A stretch of 64,000 nt of DNA from Cololabis saira. Taxonomy: Eukaryota > Chordata > Actinopteri > Beloniformes > Belonidae. Of this stretch, positions 24,953 through 36,929 are shown piece after piece. The stretch spans positions 7,954,125 to 8,018,124 of the forward strand of contig NC_084599.1 of the NCBI RefSeq assembly GCF_033807715.1, in the 5' to 3' direction. Below the pieces are notes generated by a model. It saw only the letters and a list, made by a program, of their open reading frames with translations. It was not told where the DNA came from and searched no databases. The position numbers and the translations under genes were made by a program. The number at the start of each line of letters is the position of its first letter. The first letter of the stretch is position 1.

Positions 24953-27900
24953 CTGAACAGTCAACGACAAAAAAGAAAAAATAAAGTAAGTAAGAGCAGG
25001 TACCAGGCCATCATTAAAAAGCATCAGTTTCATAATGTGCCAAATGTTTCTCCACCTGATTAATACATTTTCCACTAGCTTCAGCAGCTTAATTTATTGA
25101 TCAGCTAGGCTTTCAAAGCCATCTGGTGTCCCATTTACTTTGCATTAACTTAAAAGTGCCTTCATGAGACGATCCTCTTTGGTATAATTAGAAGCGTGCT
25201 GCAGCATCACTGCAGGAGGGGCTGAGGCCGCTGAAACATAAATGCAGGGGAGGCAATACAATTATCTGTATGGGTTCCACCAGAGCTAAACTTCTTCATC
25301 TTTCTTGTTTTTTTTTCTGTACAATTCGAAGGGTGATTTACTTTTCCCTTCATCCCTCAAATCACTAGGAGGGCTTCGGTCTATTAGTAATTGCAAACTC
25401 CTACTTGGGGGCTAATTAAAGTGACTGACGCTGGGAGGGTCTTCCTCCCCTGGGTCAGAGCGGCTCTGTATGAGAGAGGTAATTTGTCTGTTCTGAACAA
25501 AGAGATTAGGCAGAAGCTGGGAAGAAAGCTTAATAAATGAGCACCAAATGTCCTATGCCATGATCGTGAACAACACCAATTATGTCGCAGCAAAAATCGC
25601 AGATGATCAAAACAACGGTCTGTAGATAACTCTGACTGCTTCATTTTCTCCTCTGCTAAACCAGCCGGCATGTCTGCGATCATTAGGTGTATATTGATCC
25701 GGAGGGGCTGGCATCCCGCTTGCAAGCCGGCGCCGGCCGGAGCCAGCCAAATGTCTGTTTGAGCAAGAAATAAAAATGCAAAAATAAAAAGAAAGATGTT
25801 TGAGCGGCGGGAAGATCCTGCTTGTTTCACACGCAGAGCTAACCCAAAGCATCCGGACCGCAATTTCCACTTCGCAACTTGCCTGTGTTTATTTAACAAT
25901 TCCGTCTCTGCTATAATTAAAGCACCAGCGCCAATATTCAGATTGCATTTTAGCATCAATAATTCAGCGATTTTCACTACAATTGATGTTAGTGCATAAA
26001 TAAACAATGAGGCTTCGTATTTACTATGCCAGCATGCTACAAAAGACACTTGGTGTACAAGTAAGGTCTTAAACAGACATTTAAAATTAAACTAGATAAT
26101 ACAACAGCTTTCAATTTGAATATGAGGAGCTCTAAGAGCTCGGGGAGCTGATCTGTGAAAGTGACAAGCCCTTAAAAGGCCCATGATGCAGAGAGGGTGG
26201 GGGCTTAATGGAGTTCCACCTCTCCCCCACTCAAAGAGACCACTCAAGGTGAAATACATGCTCACAACAATATCATTTCTCTTTCTGTCTCTCTGTGACA
26301 CTCTCCAAACACCTCCCATATCTTTCAGCATACTGTGTGTGCAGACAATATCAATAATCATCAATAAAGCGGCTTGTTGCGGGGCAGAAATGATTTGATC
26401 TCGGGCGGGCAGAATGAAGCCATCCTGAAGAATGAAGTTATCCTTCGTATATGATTAGGCCCTTTGTTTTGCTTTCACGAGAGGCATCAAGATCAAATCA
26501 GGGGAAGCCGTGATGACAGGTCTTATGACATACTAGCTGCTCCGGCTCTCAGACTGCGTTCAATCCTTCGAGGCCCCCTGGATACAGATTTCTGGCCTCG
26601 GCGTAATAACTTAGTCAACATGACTGCAGTGCTGTTGAAAGGGTCGTCAGATTCTGCTTTAATCACTCCGGATTGATGGCAACACATGTCGTTTTTCCGC
26701 ACAAAAGGGGAAGTCTGCTGCAGCACGGCAAAATAAATTCACAATGAGGTAAATATCCGTGTGTGTGTGTGTGTGTGAGCACAGCAGTAGGGAAACCATC
26801 ACTCTCACATCTGTAATGTGGATGGTTAATACAGATTCTTAATGTCCTCCGATAAGAATGATGGAAAAATCCATTGGCTGTCTCAAAATAAAATAAATCT
26901 CTGCTCTGTTAGAGGCTTCCCAGCGAAGCCGAACAGACAGCCGAGTGAGAAAAGTGGCTGCAAAAATTAAAGCTGCGTTTCTGTTCTCACGAACGTCTTC
27001 GACTGAATGATGGCTCGATTCTGCCAAAGGAAAGGGTGGCGCGCGCGCGCGCCGCCGTCGCGGGGCTCTTACCTTCTGGTCAGGCAGTAGTGGGTTCGTC
27101 TGCAGAGAACTTAAATGGCCATTGATGAGTGCTGTGGGTCTGTCATGCTCGCAGAAGAGGCTGCCGTTGATGTAGTGGAACCGGTCCCCCGGGACGAGCC
27201 GGTTCCGGCAGGTGGAACATGTAAAACACTTTGAGGGGGGGAAAAAAAAAAAAAAACGGATTACAACCAAGGACGCAGAAGCAAACATTCAAATGGAAAC
27301 CACTTTGGATGAAAGGTGGGCCAATATTAGCTCAATTAAAACAACAGCATTTACTGATGTGATGTCAGCAAATGTCCTTGGTCCAAACATGACATTATAA
27401 TTTGATAAATAACCCCCCTCCTCCTCCCCCCAAGGCCTCTATCTGGGACAACTTGCATCTTTAAAATGAATAATCCCAGTTTGAAGACAGTGTTAAGATG
27501 TTTGGGTTTTACCTTGAGATGGTACACGTTGCCCTGCGCCCTCATCACCAGCTCGCTGGCGGGAATGGACTGACCACAAGCGCTGCAAGCCCCGCTGTTC
27601 CCGAATAATCTGAGAAAACAAGAGGAGAGCGGGTTACGATGGGGCCGCCGTGTTCATCTACATAGATTCAGCTACGTGTAACAAACTGTCTGCCGAGTGT
27701 CTGGGCGAATGAATGAAAGCGCTAGCGTGTGCCAAGTTCTCCATTTTCTATTTCTCTGGAAGTGAAAACATGCAGGAGGAAAAACAGAAAATCATCACAG
27801 TATCAAGAGGAAAAATGAACCCTTTGCTGCACTGCTCCCTGAAAGCATTTCGCACCGAGACTGGATATTACTTTTGCTGCACTTTTTTTGCAACCTAATA

Positions 27901-30900
27901 ATAACCTGGAACATAAGCAATCAGGACCTAAGAGGATTTGATTGTACATCCAGGCAGAGACATAGTGCTTTTGCCATTAGGACTCCTGTGAATGCTCTGT
28001 CAGTGCCGTGTTTCCATTAGAAACCCTGTAGCTACTCTGGTTGATATATAATGTGCATGGGTTAACCTTTTCAATCATGGTGTCAACACTTTAGATTTGC
28101 TTCTGCTCATCTCTTTCGTCCCCAACCTTCTCTCTCTCCCCCCTCTGCCTCTTGATAATGAAATGCTTGCTCCAGCTTCCCTTCTATCTTCCTTCTGAGT
28201 CCACAATTTAAGATTACTTCATCTCGGTGAGCAGCAAACTGAATGAAATTTCGATTTGAGCAGAAAGTAATTTACTGGGATCTGGACCCATTTGTCATCA
28301 TATCTCACTGGGTGTTTGCTCTATCACTGCACTTTTCCTAAGCAATCAAATAAGACCACGGCATCTGACATGCTCCGGAGAGGAGCGGAGGGAGAGGGAT
28401 GGAAAGAGAAAAGGATAGGGGGGAGTGGTTGACATTGGTGTGTGTGTGTTTGTGTGTGTATGAGCATGTTTGTGTGAACCACGCTCGACCGTAGAGAGTA
28501 ACAGATAAAGTTGCTCAGCTTAAACAATATTAAAAAACAAAAACAACATCTATTTCAGCTCAGACGTTCTTGGGAACAGTTTCATGACAGTGTTTAACGA
28601 AGGCCTGAGAGCAGACGCCTCTGCTATTCCTATCGTACCCCGAGCAGTCGTGAGGTGCACAGACAAACAAGCGGGAGCTCTGCGAGAAACGCCTTTCAGC
28701 AAGACAACCGCGGCAGGAGCAAATTTTGTCTTGGCATCATTTGGAAAAGCTCCATCAAAACTCAATTTCAGAAACTAATTAACTGGAGACTGTCGTCACT
28801 ACACTTGCCAATTCTCCGCTCTCACTGGGACAAACATGATAGTGGAAATTAACATATATACCTTACTTTAAGATGTGTGTGATGTGTGTGGAGGAGCAGG
28901 CCTGCACCTCCCCTATGAGACGGTTTTCTGCATATCACAGTAAACTCGTGGGAAAAGTACAGCGCCTGCTCACACTGAAAACAGACTCCTCGTGTTCAAT
29001 TTGTCCCTGAAAGAGTTTCCTGTGCAGAAGCTTTTTCAAAGTTGCTGAAAAAAAAAAAAAAAAAAAAAAAAAGGCAACGGCACATTTCCACCAGAGCGTT
29101 TTTTTTTTATATGTTGTTGCGCAGGGTGGAAGACGTAGCAGGTTAATTATATTTCCCAGGAATGGTTCTTGATAGTCTTTTGATTTAAGAAGCCAATCCC
29201 TGTAGGTGCTCAATTAAGTTGCTGTAACGGTTTGAACTTGGGCGCTAATGGCCTCTTCTGCCAGTGAACTACAGCGCAGAGGTGAAGTCGACAACCCAGG
29301 TCAGTATAATTAAGGCCAAGGGACCCTTTTAATTGGGGTGACACATCTGGTTTCCCCTTCTCACTGATGGAGGAAGGAAAAAAAAAAAAAAGAAGAAGCT
29401 ATTGACAACATTTCTGGGTGATGGGTTTATCTTGATGTATCTGTTGTCTCCCCCAAGTGGATCACCATTTGATTAAAAGGAAATAACGAGAAACCGATTC
29501 AGACACATTCAGACCTGTCTGTTGTCTACGTAGGCTACTGACTACTGAAATTCATTTCAGCACTGACTGCTGGGGTGAAATATAGCATGGCTTGCTGCTG
29601 GGCTGTCTGATAAATGCAGACCTCATTCAGCGAGACCTTTGAGTAGGGTAAAATTACCCCCACAACAATGATTTCTGCAACACAGTCCATTAAAAATGCC
29701 TCTCTACATCAGCAGCCAAAGCATCTTAAAAGCACTAGGCCATATTGATACTGAAGCGGGGCTTTGCATAATGGCAAGAGCTGCATTAGAGGAAAGGGTG
29801 GAGGGGCCGGGGCCGGGGCGGGGTGGGGAGATTGCAAGGATGAGGGAGGGTTGGCTTGGATCCGCGCCGTGTACGTGCATGTGTTTTGGGCGAGGGGGGA
29901 TGGGGAGGTGTGTGAGTATGAGTGGGAGTGGAAGGTGGGGATGTGGTGGGGGGGGGGGGGGATCAGCCAAATTACACTTGGTTAATTCAGAGTAACAGAT
30001 CTGGCCCCAAGTGAATTAAAGGCCTTGAATTAATTCTGTTATGACAAATCAAGATAAACGTTTCCTCTAAATTGCAAGCAATTTAATAAATTTCGGAGAT
30101 ACAGATTTTTTTTTCTTCCCTTCCTTGGCCTAATAGTTCACATTTTCTTCTGCTGTCATTCTGCTTGAGTGGACAGACTTCAGAGTGATATTAAATAACC
30201 AACTATTAAATTTACCTCACACATTCTATTGGAAAAATGCCATTTAATTACCTCGGCTTATTCAATTAAGAAGGCAGCATTCTCTCTGAATCCGGCAGCC
30301 ACTAGTAAATTAATTCTCCCTCTACCAGCAGCCCCCCAGAAATAATATCACCTCTGGCTTAAAACAACATGAGCCTCACAGCAAACGCAACTTTGGCTTC
30401 AAGTTAAAGCTCTTCATAACAGCGCTGGGAGAGATGTGGCGTCCCAGGCCAGGCACACGTCACCCCTCCATCCAGCCCACCAGCATCTTTCACATCAGCT
30501 GGATTCACTCAAGAATCAGAGTTTAAAATGAATGTCGAGAAAATGAAGCCTGTCCCTTTAAGATTTGGGGGGGAGGCAGCGGCAAATGGCCTTCACAATA
30601 ATCCCTCTTCTCTATCTGTCTTTCTCTCTTGCTCTCTCAAAAGCCAATTTGGTTAATTAAATGTTTTGTTTGCAGTGTGGCTCTCATTCATTTCGGACAC
30701 ATCATTGGTAGCGGATACAAGCCAGGGACCAGATCTCATTAGATAAAACCCATCAGGACTAAAGGAAATGGAGGGGGACTATAATTAAAGCATTTAATTG
30801 TGTAGACTCAGTGTCAGATGTTTTTCCCCCCTACTTCTGCTGTAATCTCTATAGAGATCTCATGGTTCCGTAATATGCGTTTTAGCTCTTCCAGCAAGCA

Positions 30901-31826
30901 TGCTCTCATTACAAGTGGAAAGGTGTATGCACATTTCATCCCTTTCCAATTTTAATTATGTTATAGCACCATTATGAATGAAGTGCCCCACTGACTTCTC
31001 CCTGCGTTTTATGAGGTGGGAGTAAGAGTGCACCGACGCACTTTAGATTCTGAATTATCTGTGTGGATTTGATGGCAGGATTGCGTTTTGATTGGAGCAT
31101 GGCTCCAGCTTTTAAACCATCCATGCAAAACAATATTGATTCACTTGTATTTTAACTTATATAGAGAAACATTTTAATTGAAGCTGTGTCATCCATAAAC
31201 ATACACTCAATCACTCATAAAGATTAAGTCAAATTTCTTAATTAATTGCATTAAAATCAATATGGTTGTTGCACTCCATACTCCAACTTCTCTCCCAGCA
31301 TTAAACTCCACATTATCAGAGTGTCATCAACAAACTCTTGTGATTTATTACACCATCTACAATTGTTTAAAATGCTCGCTTTGCTAATTAAAACGGATCT
31401 TTAGTTTAAAAAAAAAAGAAGAACTGAAAACTGCCCATAGCGTGAAGCTCCATCAGAACGTTTTCATCTGCAGAACTTTTGACTTCGCTCTTTTCCTCAA
31501 CATGTTGCTGTTTGGCAGCTCGAGCAACGGACACTTCAACCACATTAAGTGTGACTCGTGGATTTATCATTTCAAGCTCACTCTTCTCACCTGATGTAGT
31601 CGTTTCTGCAAAGGATCATGCCGCTCTTGGTGTAGCACGACGTGCCTATTTCGCCCAGCTGGGCCTGGCAGCAGGAGCACTTGAGGCACCGGCTGTGCCA
31701 GTAGCTGTCCATGGTGTACAGGAGGAAACGGTCTGCGATTTTGCCCCCGCAACCTGCGCACCGCTTCCAGGACAGAGAGCCCGTCCCCACTGCTGGCGGC
31801 TGGCTGCTGCCTCCAGGGTTCACCAT
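24944..31826 (-). CDS. lmo4: LIM domain only 4 (LIM-only transcriptional adaptor), complete spliced CDS
   Basis: The coding sequence joins 31826-31591, 27609-27513, 27228-27073 and 24952-24944 on the minus strand and gives 165 residues, the length I know for vertebrate LMO4. Two LIM domains are visible. LIM1 has ligands C23, C26, H44, C47, C50, C53, C73 and D76; LIM2 has C87, C90, H109, C112, C115, C118, C137 and D140. All sixteen zinc ligands are present. All introns are GT-AG and the frame closes exactly. The ATG at 31826 begins MVNPGGSSQPP, matching the LMO4 N-terminus. LMO4 has no DNA-binding domain; it is a nuclear adaptor that binds LDB1/CLIM and other partners and acts in neural, neural-crest and epithelial development (family knowledge). 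There is no frameshift or lost ligand, so the gene looks functional. Whether it is the teleost a or b copy cannot be decided here. Product identity is very secure. Confidence 0.97.
24953..27072 (-). other. lmo4: lmo4 intron 4
   Basis: This 2.1-kb intron has no recognised transposon. It carries several TAATTA-type motifs and an open frame of 221 codons at 25384-26049 (minus), which I reject as a gene because it has no domain, no splice support and low-complexity composition. It may hold conserved non-coding sequence. Confidence 0.5.
27073..27228 (-). CDS. lmo4: lmo4 exon 4: second half of LIM2 and C-terminal tail
   Basis: The acceptor is a C-rich tract ending CAAAG. Exactly 52 codons follow, residues 112-163, from CFTCSTC to LLPDQK. 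The donor is AAG|GTAAGA at 27072. Intron 3 is only 284 bp, much the shortest of the gene. An alternating CG tract lies about 15 bases beyond the donor, near 27039-27052. Confidence 0.96.
27513..27609 (-). CDS. lmo4: lmo4 exon 3: first half of LIM2
   Basis: The acceptor CTCAG precedes 27609; the first base completes Arg79, followed by LFGNSGACSACG and onward to HLK (residues 80-111). The donor is AAG|GTAAAA at 27512. The exon ends in phase 0 just before Cys112, so the LIM2 zinc ligands are split between this exon and the next. Confidence 0.96.
27610..31590 (-). other. lmo4: lmo4 intron 2, low-repeat, homeodomain-motif-rich
   Basis: This 3.98-kb intron has few recognisable transposons and many TAATTA/ATTAAT cores (for example around 30240-30320, 30650-30790 and 31240). 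That is the texture of conserved enhancers at developmental genes. Poly-A (29050) and G-run (29946) tracts are present. Enhancer function is inference only. Confidence 0.5.
29931..29962 (+). repeat. G-run in lmo4 intron 2
   Basis: GTGGGGATGTGG is followed by a homopolymer of about 15 G, preceded by more than 100 bp of G-rich sequence. Confidence 0.9.
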
Positions 31827-31831
31827 CGTCT
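31591..31831 (-). CDS. lmo4: lmo4 exon 2: start codon and LIM1
   Basis: The acceptor is a pyrimidine tract ending TTTCAG just upstream of 31831, five bases before the ATG at 31826. The exon codes for residues 1-78 and the first two bases of Arg79, including all of LIM1. The donor is AG|GTGAGA at 31590. The ATG is the first in the exon and has a G at +4 (ATGG). Confidence 0.96.
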
Positions 31832-32819
31832 CTGAAAGGAAGAACGGAGAGGATGTGAGCTCGTCTCACCCGGAGGGCTGGGGTCCAGGTAGGTGTTGTT
31901 CTGTACAAACACAGGTCAAAACCCTGTGACCATCGCCCAACCTCATCGATTGACACAAAACACGTGTCATAGCTGATCAATTACTAGATTTAAAGCCCCC
32001 AACTTCTTCGAACATATTACTGCATTTGCGGCTGCAGACTTCACATCACAGCTGAACTGAATGAGCTCATCTCATTACAGAAACACTGCTCGTTCTGTTA
32101 GAAGGCAGCTCCAAGTCATTTAGGGAATTAATCTGCCCTTGATCTCCGTCTCACCTCTGCGCTGGTGTTTCGCCGGACCTCTCACGATGAACGTCTGTTA
32201 ACTGATAACACCGTGGGGCTGGAGAAACAATTATGCAGCGCGGGGCTTTGTCGAGCTGTCCAGAGAATTTCTAAATAGCTCAGGTCTTCACCAGACCGCT
32301 CTTCGCAGCCTGAATGGGGCAGGGGGGAGTGCTGGCTGTCGCTACAAACACCATGAAACGTGCATGTTTAAAACGCAAGTGGCATCCAGCTGACACGGGA
32401 GTCAGCCTGGCAACTTGGTTCTGTTTCCCCAACACCTGATGCTGCTGAGCTGGGTGTGATGCTCCAACTATCAGGTGATATTTAACACAGCTATAAAATA
32501 CCACCAAAACTCCTGTAACGATCATCCCCTAATGAATGGGAGCCACTGAACTGATGTGGGCTGTTTTCAGATGTATCCCCCCCCACCACCACCAAATTGG
32601 TCCGGCAGCGATGCCAAATCTTTGTTGAAAGGCAGGTAGGCCAATTAGAGTTGGGAGGGAAGGGGGGGCTCACAGAGAAAAGCATTCAGTAAGCCCATTA
32701 GCGATGGCTCTCAGGGACAAACCACAGCCTACCTCAGTGCTGATTAAATCTTAGAGGACATGAATCAAGAAGCCGACCTGAAAGTGACTCCAACAGGACG
32801 GGCTATCGTCAAGTTTCCG

Positions 32820-32910
32820 TCGGGGTTGGGGAAGGGGTGGGAAGGGGTGGGAAGGGGTGGGCGGCTGGAGAGGAAGGGGCTGTGGACGGGGAGGGAAGGG
32901 AAGGGGGGGC
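32820..32910 (+). repeat. G-rich decamer tandem repeat
   Basis: About three copies of a unit like GGGAAGGGGT are followed by more G-runs. The tract lies in lmo4 intron 1 and is C-rich in the transcript. Confidence 0.8.
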
Positions 32911-33020
32911 TTTTAAATTAAATGGACTAACTGAAGTAATTACACGGCTAGGCAATTTGTGCATAGAGAGCAAGTCGTGGACTAAAGAGAGAGAGGAAAT
33001 CATGAAGCAGCCCCGTCCAC

Positions 33021-33592
33021 ATCCTTGAAAGTGCTTGAATTTCAATGTTGTGTTTCAAGGCCTGAAAAGTGCTTGAATTTTAGTCTTAAGTGCTTGAAAT
33101 TATAACTCTGTGTCTTTCACAAAATTGGGATCAGAGTGTATAGTTTAGTTATTACAAGGAGAAATAAAATCAGTAAGATTATCCATAACTAGATGTTTAC
33201 AGCACGATACAATGTACATTTGTGATAAAAAACGGAAAAAATAATCAGTATATATATTTCTGTAGATATTCAGGGTTCCTACACATTTTTCAAGGTCAAA
33301 TTCAAGCACTTTTCAAGCACTTTCAAGGGTCATTTTCAAAACCTTCAAGCACCACAGGAACATATATACTCATAATTATTTTTTCCGCTTTTTAATCACA
33401 ATTATGTACATTGTATCGTGCTGTAAACATCTAGTCATGTTTCATCTTACTGATTTTATTATTCCTTGTAATAACTAAACTATACAGTCTGATCCCAATT
33501 TTGTGATAGTCACTTTCAAGCACTTTGACTAAAATTCAAGCACTTTTCAGGCCTTGAAAACACAGCATTGAAATTCAAGCACTTTCAAGGAT
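33021..33592. mobile_element. Inverted-repeat DNA element in lmo4 intron 1
   Basis: The left arm (33021 to about 33255) is matched in reverse complement by the right arm (about 33358 to 33592), with imperfect pairing throughout. The centre begins with CAGGGTTCCTACACA near 33271, which resembles hAT-like termini of fish elements, and is rich in TTCAAGCAC repeats. The structure looks like one copy plus an inverted partial duplication. There is no coding capacity. Confidence 0.75.
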
Positions 33593-33694
33593 TTCAAACC
33601 CAAAAAAACGCACAGAAAACCAAACAGACCGACGAATCAGTGGTTAAAAACAACCTCCCAGCTGGTTTTAGCTGTAGCAGGCAGAGCTACTCAC

Positions 33695-34150
33695 CTGGCG
33701 TGTGTTTTAGGGCTGTGGGGAAAGTTGGCGGCCTGACGGCTGAACAGGTAGGAGACTAAAGTCCCCAAAGTGCAGGTAAAGCGCCCGCGCAGGCGCAGAG
33801 CCTCCGGGCTCCGAGCTCGGACTCGCCGCCGCGGCCACGAGCCTCGTCGACCAAATGGGGGAATCAGATAGTATTTCCACTGGAGGGTTCCGGCTCGACC
33901 GACGCCGCTGCGCTGCTCGTATTCTGTTCGCCGAGACGACCGGAGTCCATTGCAAGATTAGTAGTAATTACAGCTCTCCGCAGACCGTAGTGTCCCCCCA
34001 AAAAAGCGAGTAAAAGTGCAGGGTTTTAGTTAGAGAGGAGGGGGGGAGAACGTGGGAGGAAAAAAAGAAGCAAAACAGAGAGGATGTAGATGCCTCCCCC
34101 GGTGTCGGCTCTGCTCTGCTCTCGTGGTTCGGTTAGCAGCTTGCTCTACA
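33695..34150 (-). other. lmo4: lmo4 5' non-coding exon 1 (5' end approximate)
   Basis: A near-consensus donor CAG|GTGAGTAG on the minus strand puts the 3' end of exon 1 at 33695. The upstream sequence is GC- and CpG-rich, and the next exon carries only five 5' UTR bases before ATG, so a non-coding first exon is needed. The transcription start is estimated from the CCAAT boxes, not observed; alternative first exons are possible. Confidence 0.6.
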
Positions 34151-34290
34151 TGTGTCGCTGACAGGAAGAAATCTCCAGTAAAAACCCTGTTCGGCCGCGT
34201 GACGGAGGCGCCGCGGCAGCCAATCAGCGTTGAGCTCATTTAGGAGGAATAACAAGCCCAGCCAATCAGAGGCGAGGAGCCGCGGCCGGA
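34110..34290 (-). promoter_or_regulatory. Probable lmo4 core promoter with two CCAAT boxes
   Basis: Two CCAATCA motifs (34220-34226 and 34262-34268; NF-Y type, which works in either orientation) are 42 bp apart, next to a CpG-rich block that starts near 33775. Both sit just upstream of the inferred first exon. No TATA box was recognised. The arrangement fits a CpG-island promoter of a developmental regulator. Confidence 0.5.
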
Positions 34291-36929
34291 CACGCACACA
34301 GGGAGACGGAGCTGGAGAGATGGAGCAGGAAAGCGCAGTTCAGGGGGGGAAAACATGGAAAACAACAGCTCAAGAAGGGATGAAGGGACGCAGAGACGAT
34401 ATCAACAGCCAATTTTAATTTTAACAACCAGTCACTGCCTATATGATTAATGCAATTATAATAAATTAAATAGATAATTTCATTTTTGTAGTAAATGGAA
34501 GGCCATACTGGGTATAATACATTAATAATCTCCCTTCTTATTCTCACCTGTAGGATTAGTCTTTGTTCACACTAAAGCTGCATGGCAACATCCAGCAAAC
34601 CGCATTCACCTCATGTCAGGGTTTAATTAGTTGACATACAATAACTCCTTAGTTTTACCGAGTGTAACTGCAACTGCTGGGAAATAAGCAGGGCTTTACA
34701 TCTGCGTAGTGGCGCCATCGTCCGTCACTGAAAATAATCGCAGCAAGGCCGGCTGTCGTTTACAAGCTCATTAAGCCTCAGGTCATTGGTTTCAACACCT
34801 ATTAAAGCTAATCTGCAAGACCTCGATTTGGCTGAGGTCCTTTAATTCTTTCAGTATTACATTACTTTTACTGTCACGTGAAGCGTGACAGATGGAGACG
34901 AATGAAGAAGAGCTGGAAAAATAATAGTTATAATAACCTATATGGTTTTTTTAACATCATGTGAAGGGGGTGCCCTTTCTCTTTTTAATTTGCATGTTAG
35001 CGTTAACAAAAAGAAATGCAACATTTAAAAAAAAGAGGAAGTCTTTAGTTGAGCAAAGACTGATGTTATTGGTGAAAAGTTGTTTCAGAGAAAAGTTGCT
35101 TGAGATTCACCAGGTTTAGTTGTTTTACATGACAAAAAAAAAGCATTATTTCAAGATACCCTTGGCTTCAGATGTATGAAGATGGTCTTTTTCTTCACTT
35201 TAATTGTTTAATTATTCTTGCAGCTCTGAGGAGATTGAGCTGCATCAGGCTGATTTCCCATTGGCAAAGCCTGAGCTACTCCACCTTGGTTTGAGTCACA
35301 TTCTCCTGACACCGTCATCAAGGCTTCCCTTCGCTAGAACAAAAAAACTACAGAAGATTGCAAAGAATATCTTCCCCACCAAGGAATGATTAATTGATAT
35401 AAATTATTAAAACAGAGTGAAATTATGAAATGAATTTGAAAAGAGGCCTCACAGGAAAAGCTTTGTTTGTTCCAGTCCTTTTTTAATGAGCTTTTCATAA
35501 CTGGGCAGGAGAAATTACTCTGTGTGTTCTTTTGCAAAATAATTATGGCTGGTTGAAGTGAGGAGGAGCCGGAGGGGTCAGTGAGATGGTGGGTGGGGGT
35601 TCCCTCAGAAATTGATCATCTCCACTGAGATGTCTAAGTAATCTGGCAGTTTCCAAGCAGCTGCATTGTATGAAAAAAAGGGCACACAACAATATGGTGG
35701 AATACTATTTCAATGTTTAAACAGGGACAAGAGAGCTTCAGATGTGGATCTCAGTGTTGAAACTCCCCACAGGGGTGATCTCACTAAGATGAAAAGGAGA
35801 CAACAGTCTTTCATAATGAAGCTGCTTCTCCTGTGGGAACAAGAAAGAGAGCCATATTCAAACGTGGTGGTTAACTTTAGATTGGTATTCAGTCTCAACC
35901 GGTGTGGCAGTGAGCCGCAGAGAGGCCGGTCTCAGCCTGGAAGTTCACACACCACAGGCCGTCCCACGATGAACAAAACACAGGTCAATATAACCAGCCC
36001 TCACGTTCATATTCTCAGATAGCGCTGGAATGTTTACCGCAGTGACGCATGGCCTTGTGTGTGTTTGGAGAAGAGTACCGGCCCGTCTCTGCTGCACGTG
36101 CCCACATTTCATCAGCTTTTATTAGTCAGATCTGCGTACATGTGGTCATGAAGTATTCTCATAAGATGAAATTTTCCATGAGCCACAAGATGATGTAGAT
36201 ATATTTTTAAAACATACAAACCATGATGAATCAAACAAAAACCAATGGAAGTACACCTTTTATTCTCCCAAATGTTGCTTGTGTTGACATTGAGGATGGT
36301 CCAAGTGTTCAGTTTTCTGCCTTTGATTAGTCATTTGATACTTTCAAATATGTTTTACATCATGACTGGCAGGTGTGACCTACAGCTGCTGTAAATAAAT
36401 GGTTCATTGTAACCCTAACCCCAGTTCAACAAACGTGCAGAGGGACACACTGTTCAAGTCCTGAACTGTGCGCTTCATCTGTGTTCCAGACTATGATCCA
36501 TTTTCACACTTCGGTGAGATCTGGAGGAATTCGGACATTTTTCAGCGAATTGAGTTTGTTTTGCAAAGATTTACTCGATAAGACATATTTATGTGATATC
36601 AAAGAAGTTATGGAAAAGTATATTATCCAAAACATGCAACTGTTTACACATTCTTTTTCCCAATCATAACCTCCTCCACCCCTGATGGTTAGAAAACACT
36701 GTCCGGTTGCGCAGCACTTCTTCTTGAAAGATGCTGGGCTTTTTCCCTTTCAGCTGAAGGAAAGTCTGTAGTTATCCAGGGAGTGGCCCGGGAGGATATA
36801 GCCACCCACCAGAGACTAGATGCTACACAGATCAGCACAAGAAGAGACACAGTCAAATTGTTTGGTAATGTTGAATTACCATTATACAGATGGAGGAAGT
36901 GGGGATGAGGCAGTTATTCAATTCAATTC
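34291..36929. other. lmo4 upstream flank, no gene seen
   Basis: This is repeat-poor sequence upstream of the promoter. Short open frames lack domains. Confidence 0.4.

Larger units (their letters stand above)
31832..33694 (-). other. lmo4: lmo4 intron 1
   Basis: This intron lies between non-coding exon 1 and the start-codon exon. It holds a G-rich decameric repeat (about 32820-32910) and a long inverted-repeat element (33021-33592) only about 100 bp from the donor. No other gene was seen. Confidence 0.75.

Noticed and set aside
25384..26049. 221-codon minus-strand frame as a second gene
   Set aside because: It has no domain, lies wholly inside an lmo4 intron, shows no splice or promoter context and has low-complexity hydrophobic patches.
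29696..29995. Gly-rich and Pro-rich frames in intron 2
   Set aside because: They are translations of G-run simple sequence on the two strands.
34230..34418. Plus-strand divergent gene from the lmo4 promoter (62-codon frame)
   Set aside because: No homology or splice support; its composition follows the GC-rich promoter DNA.
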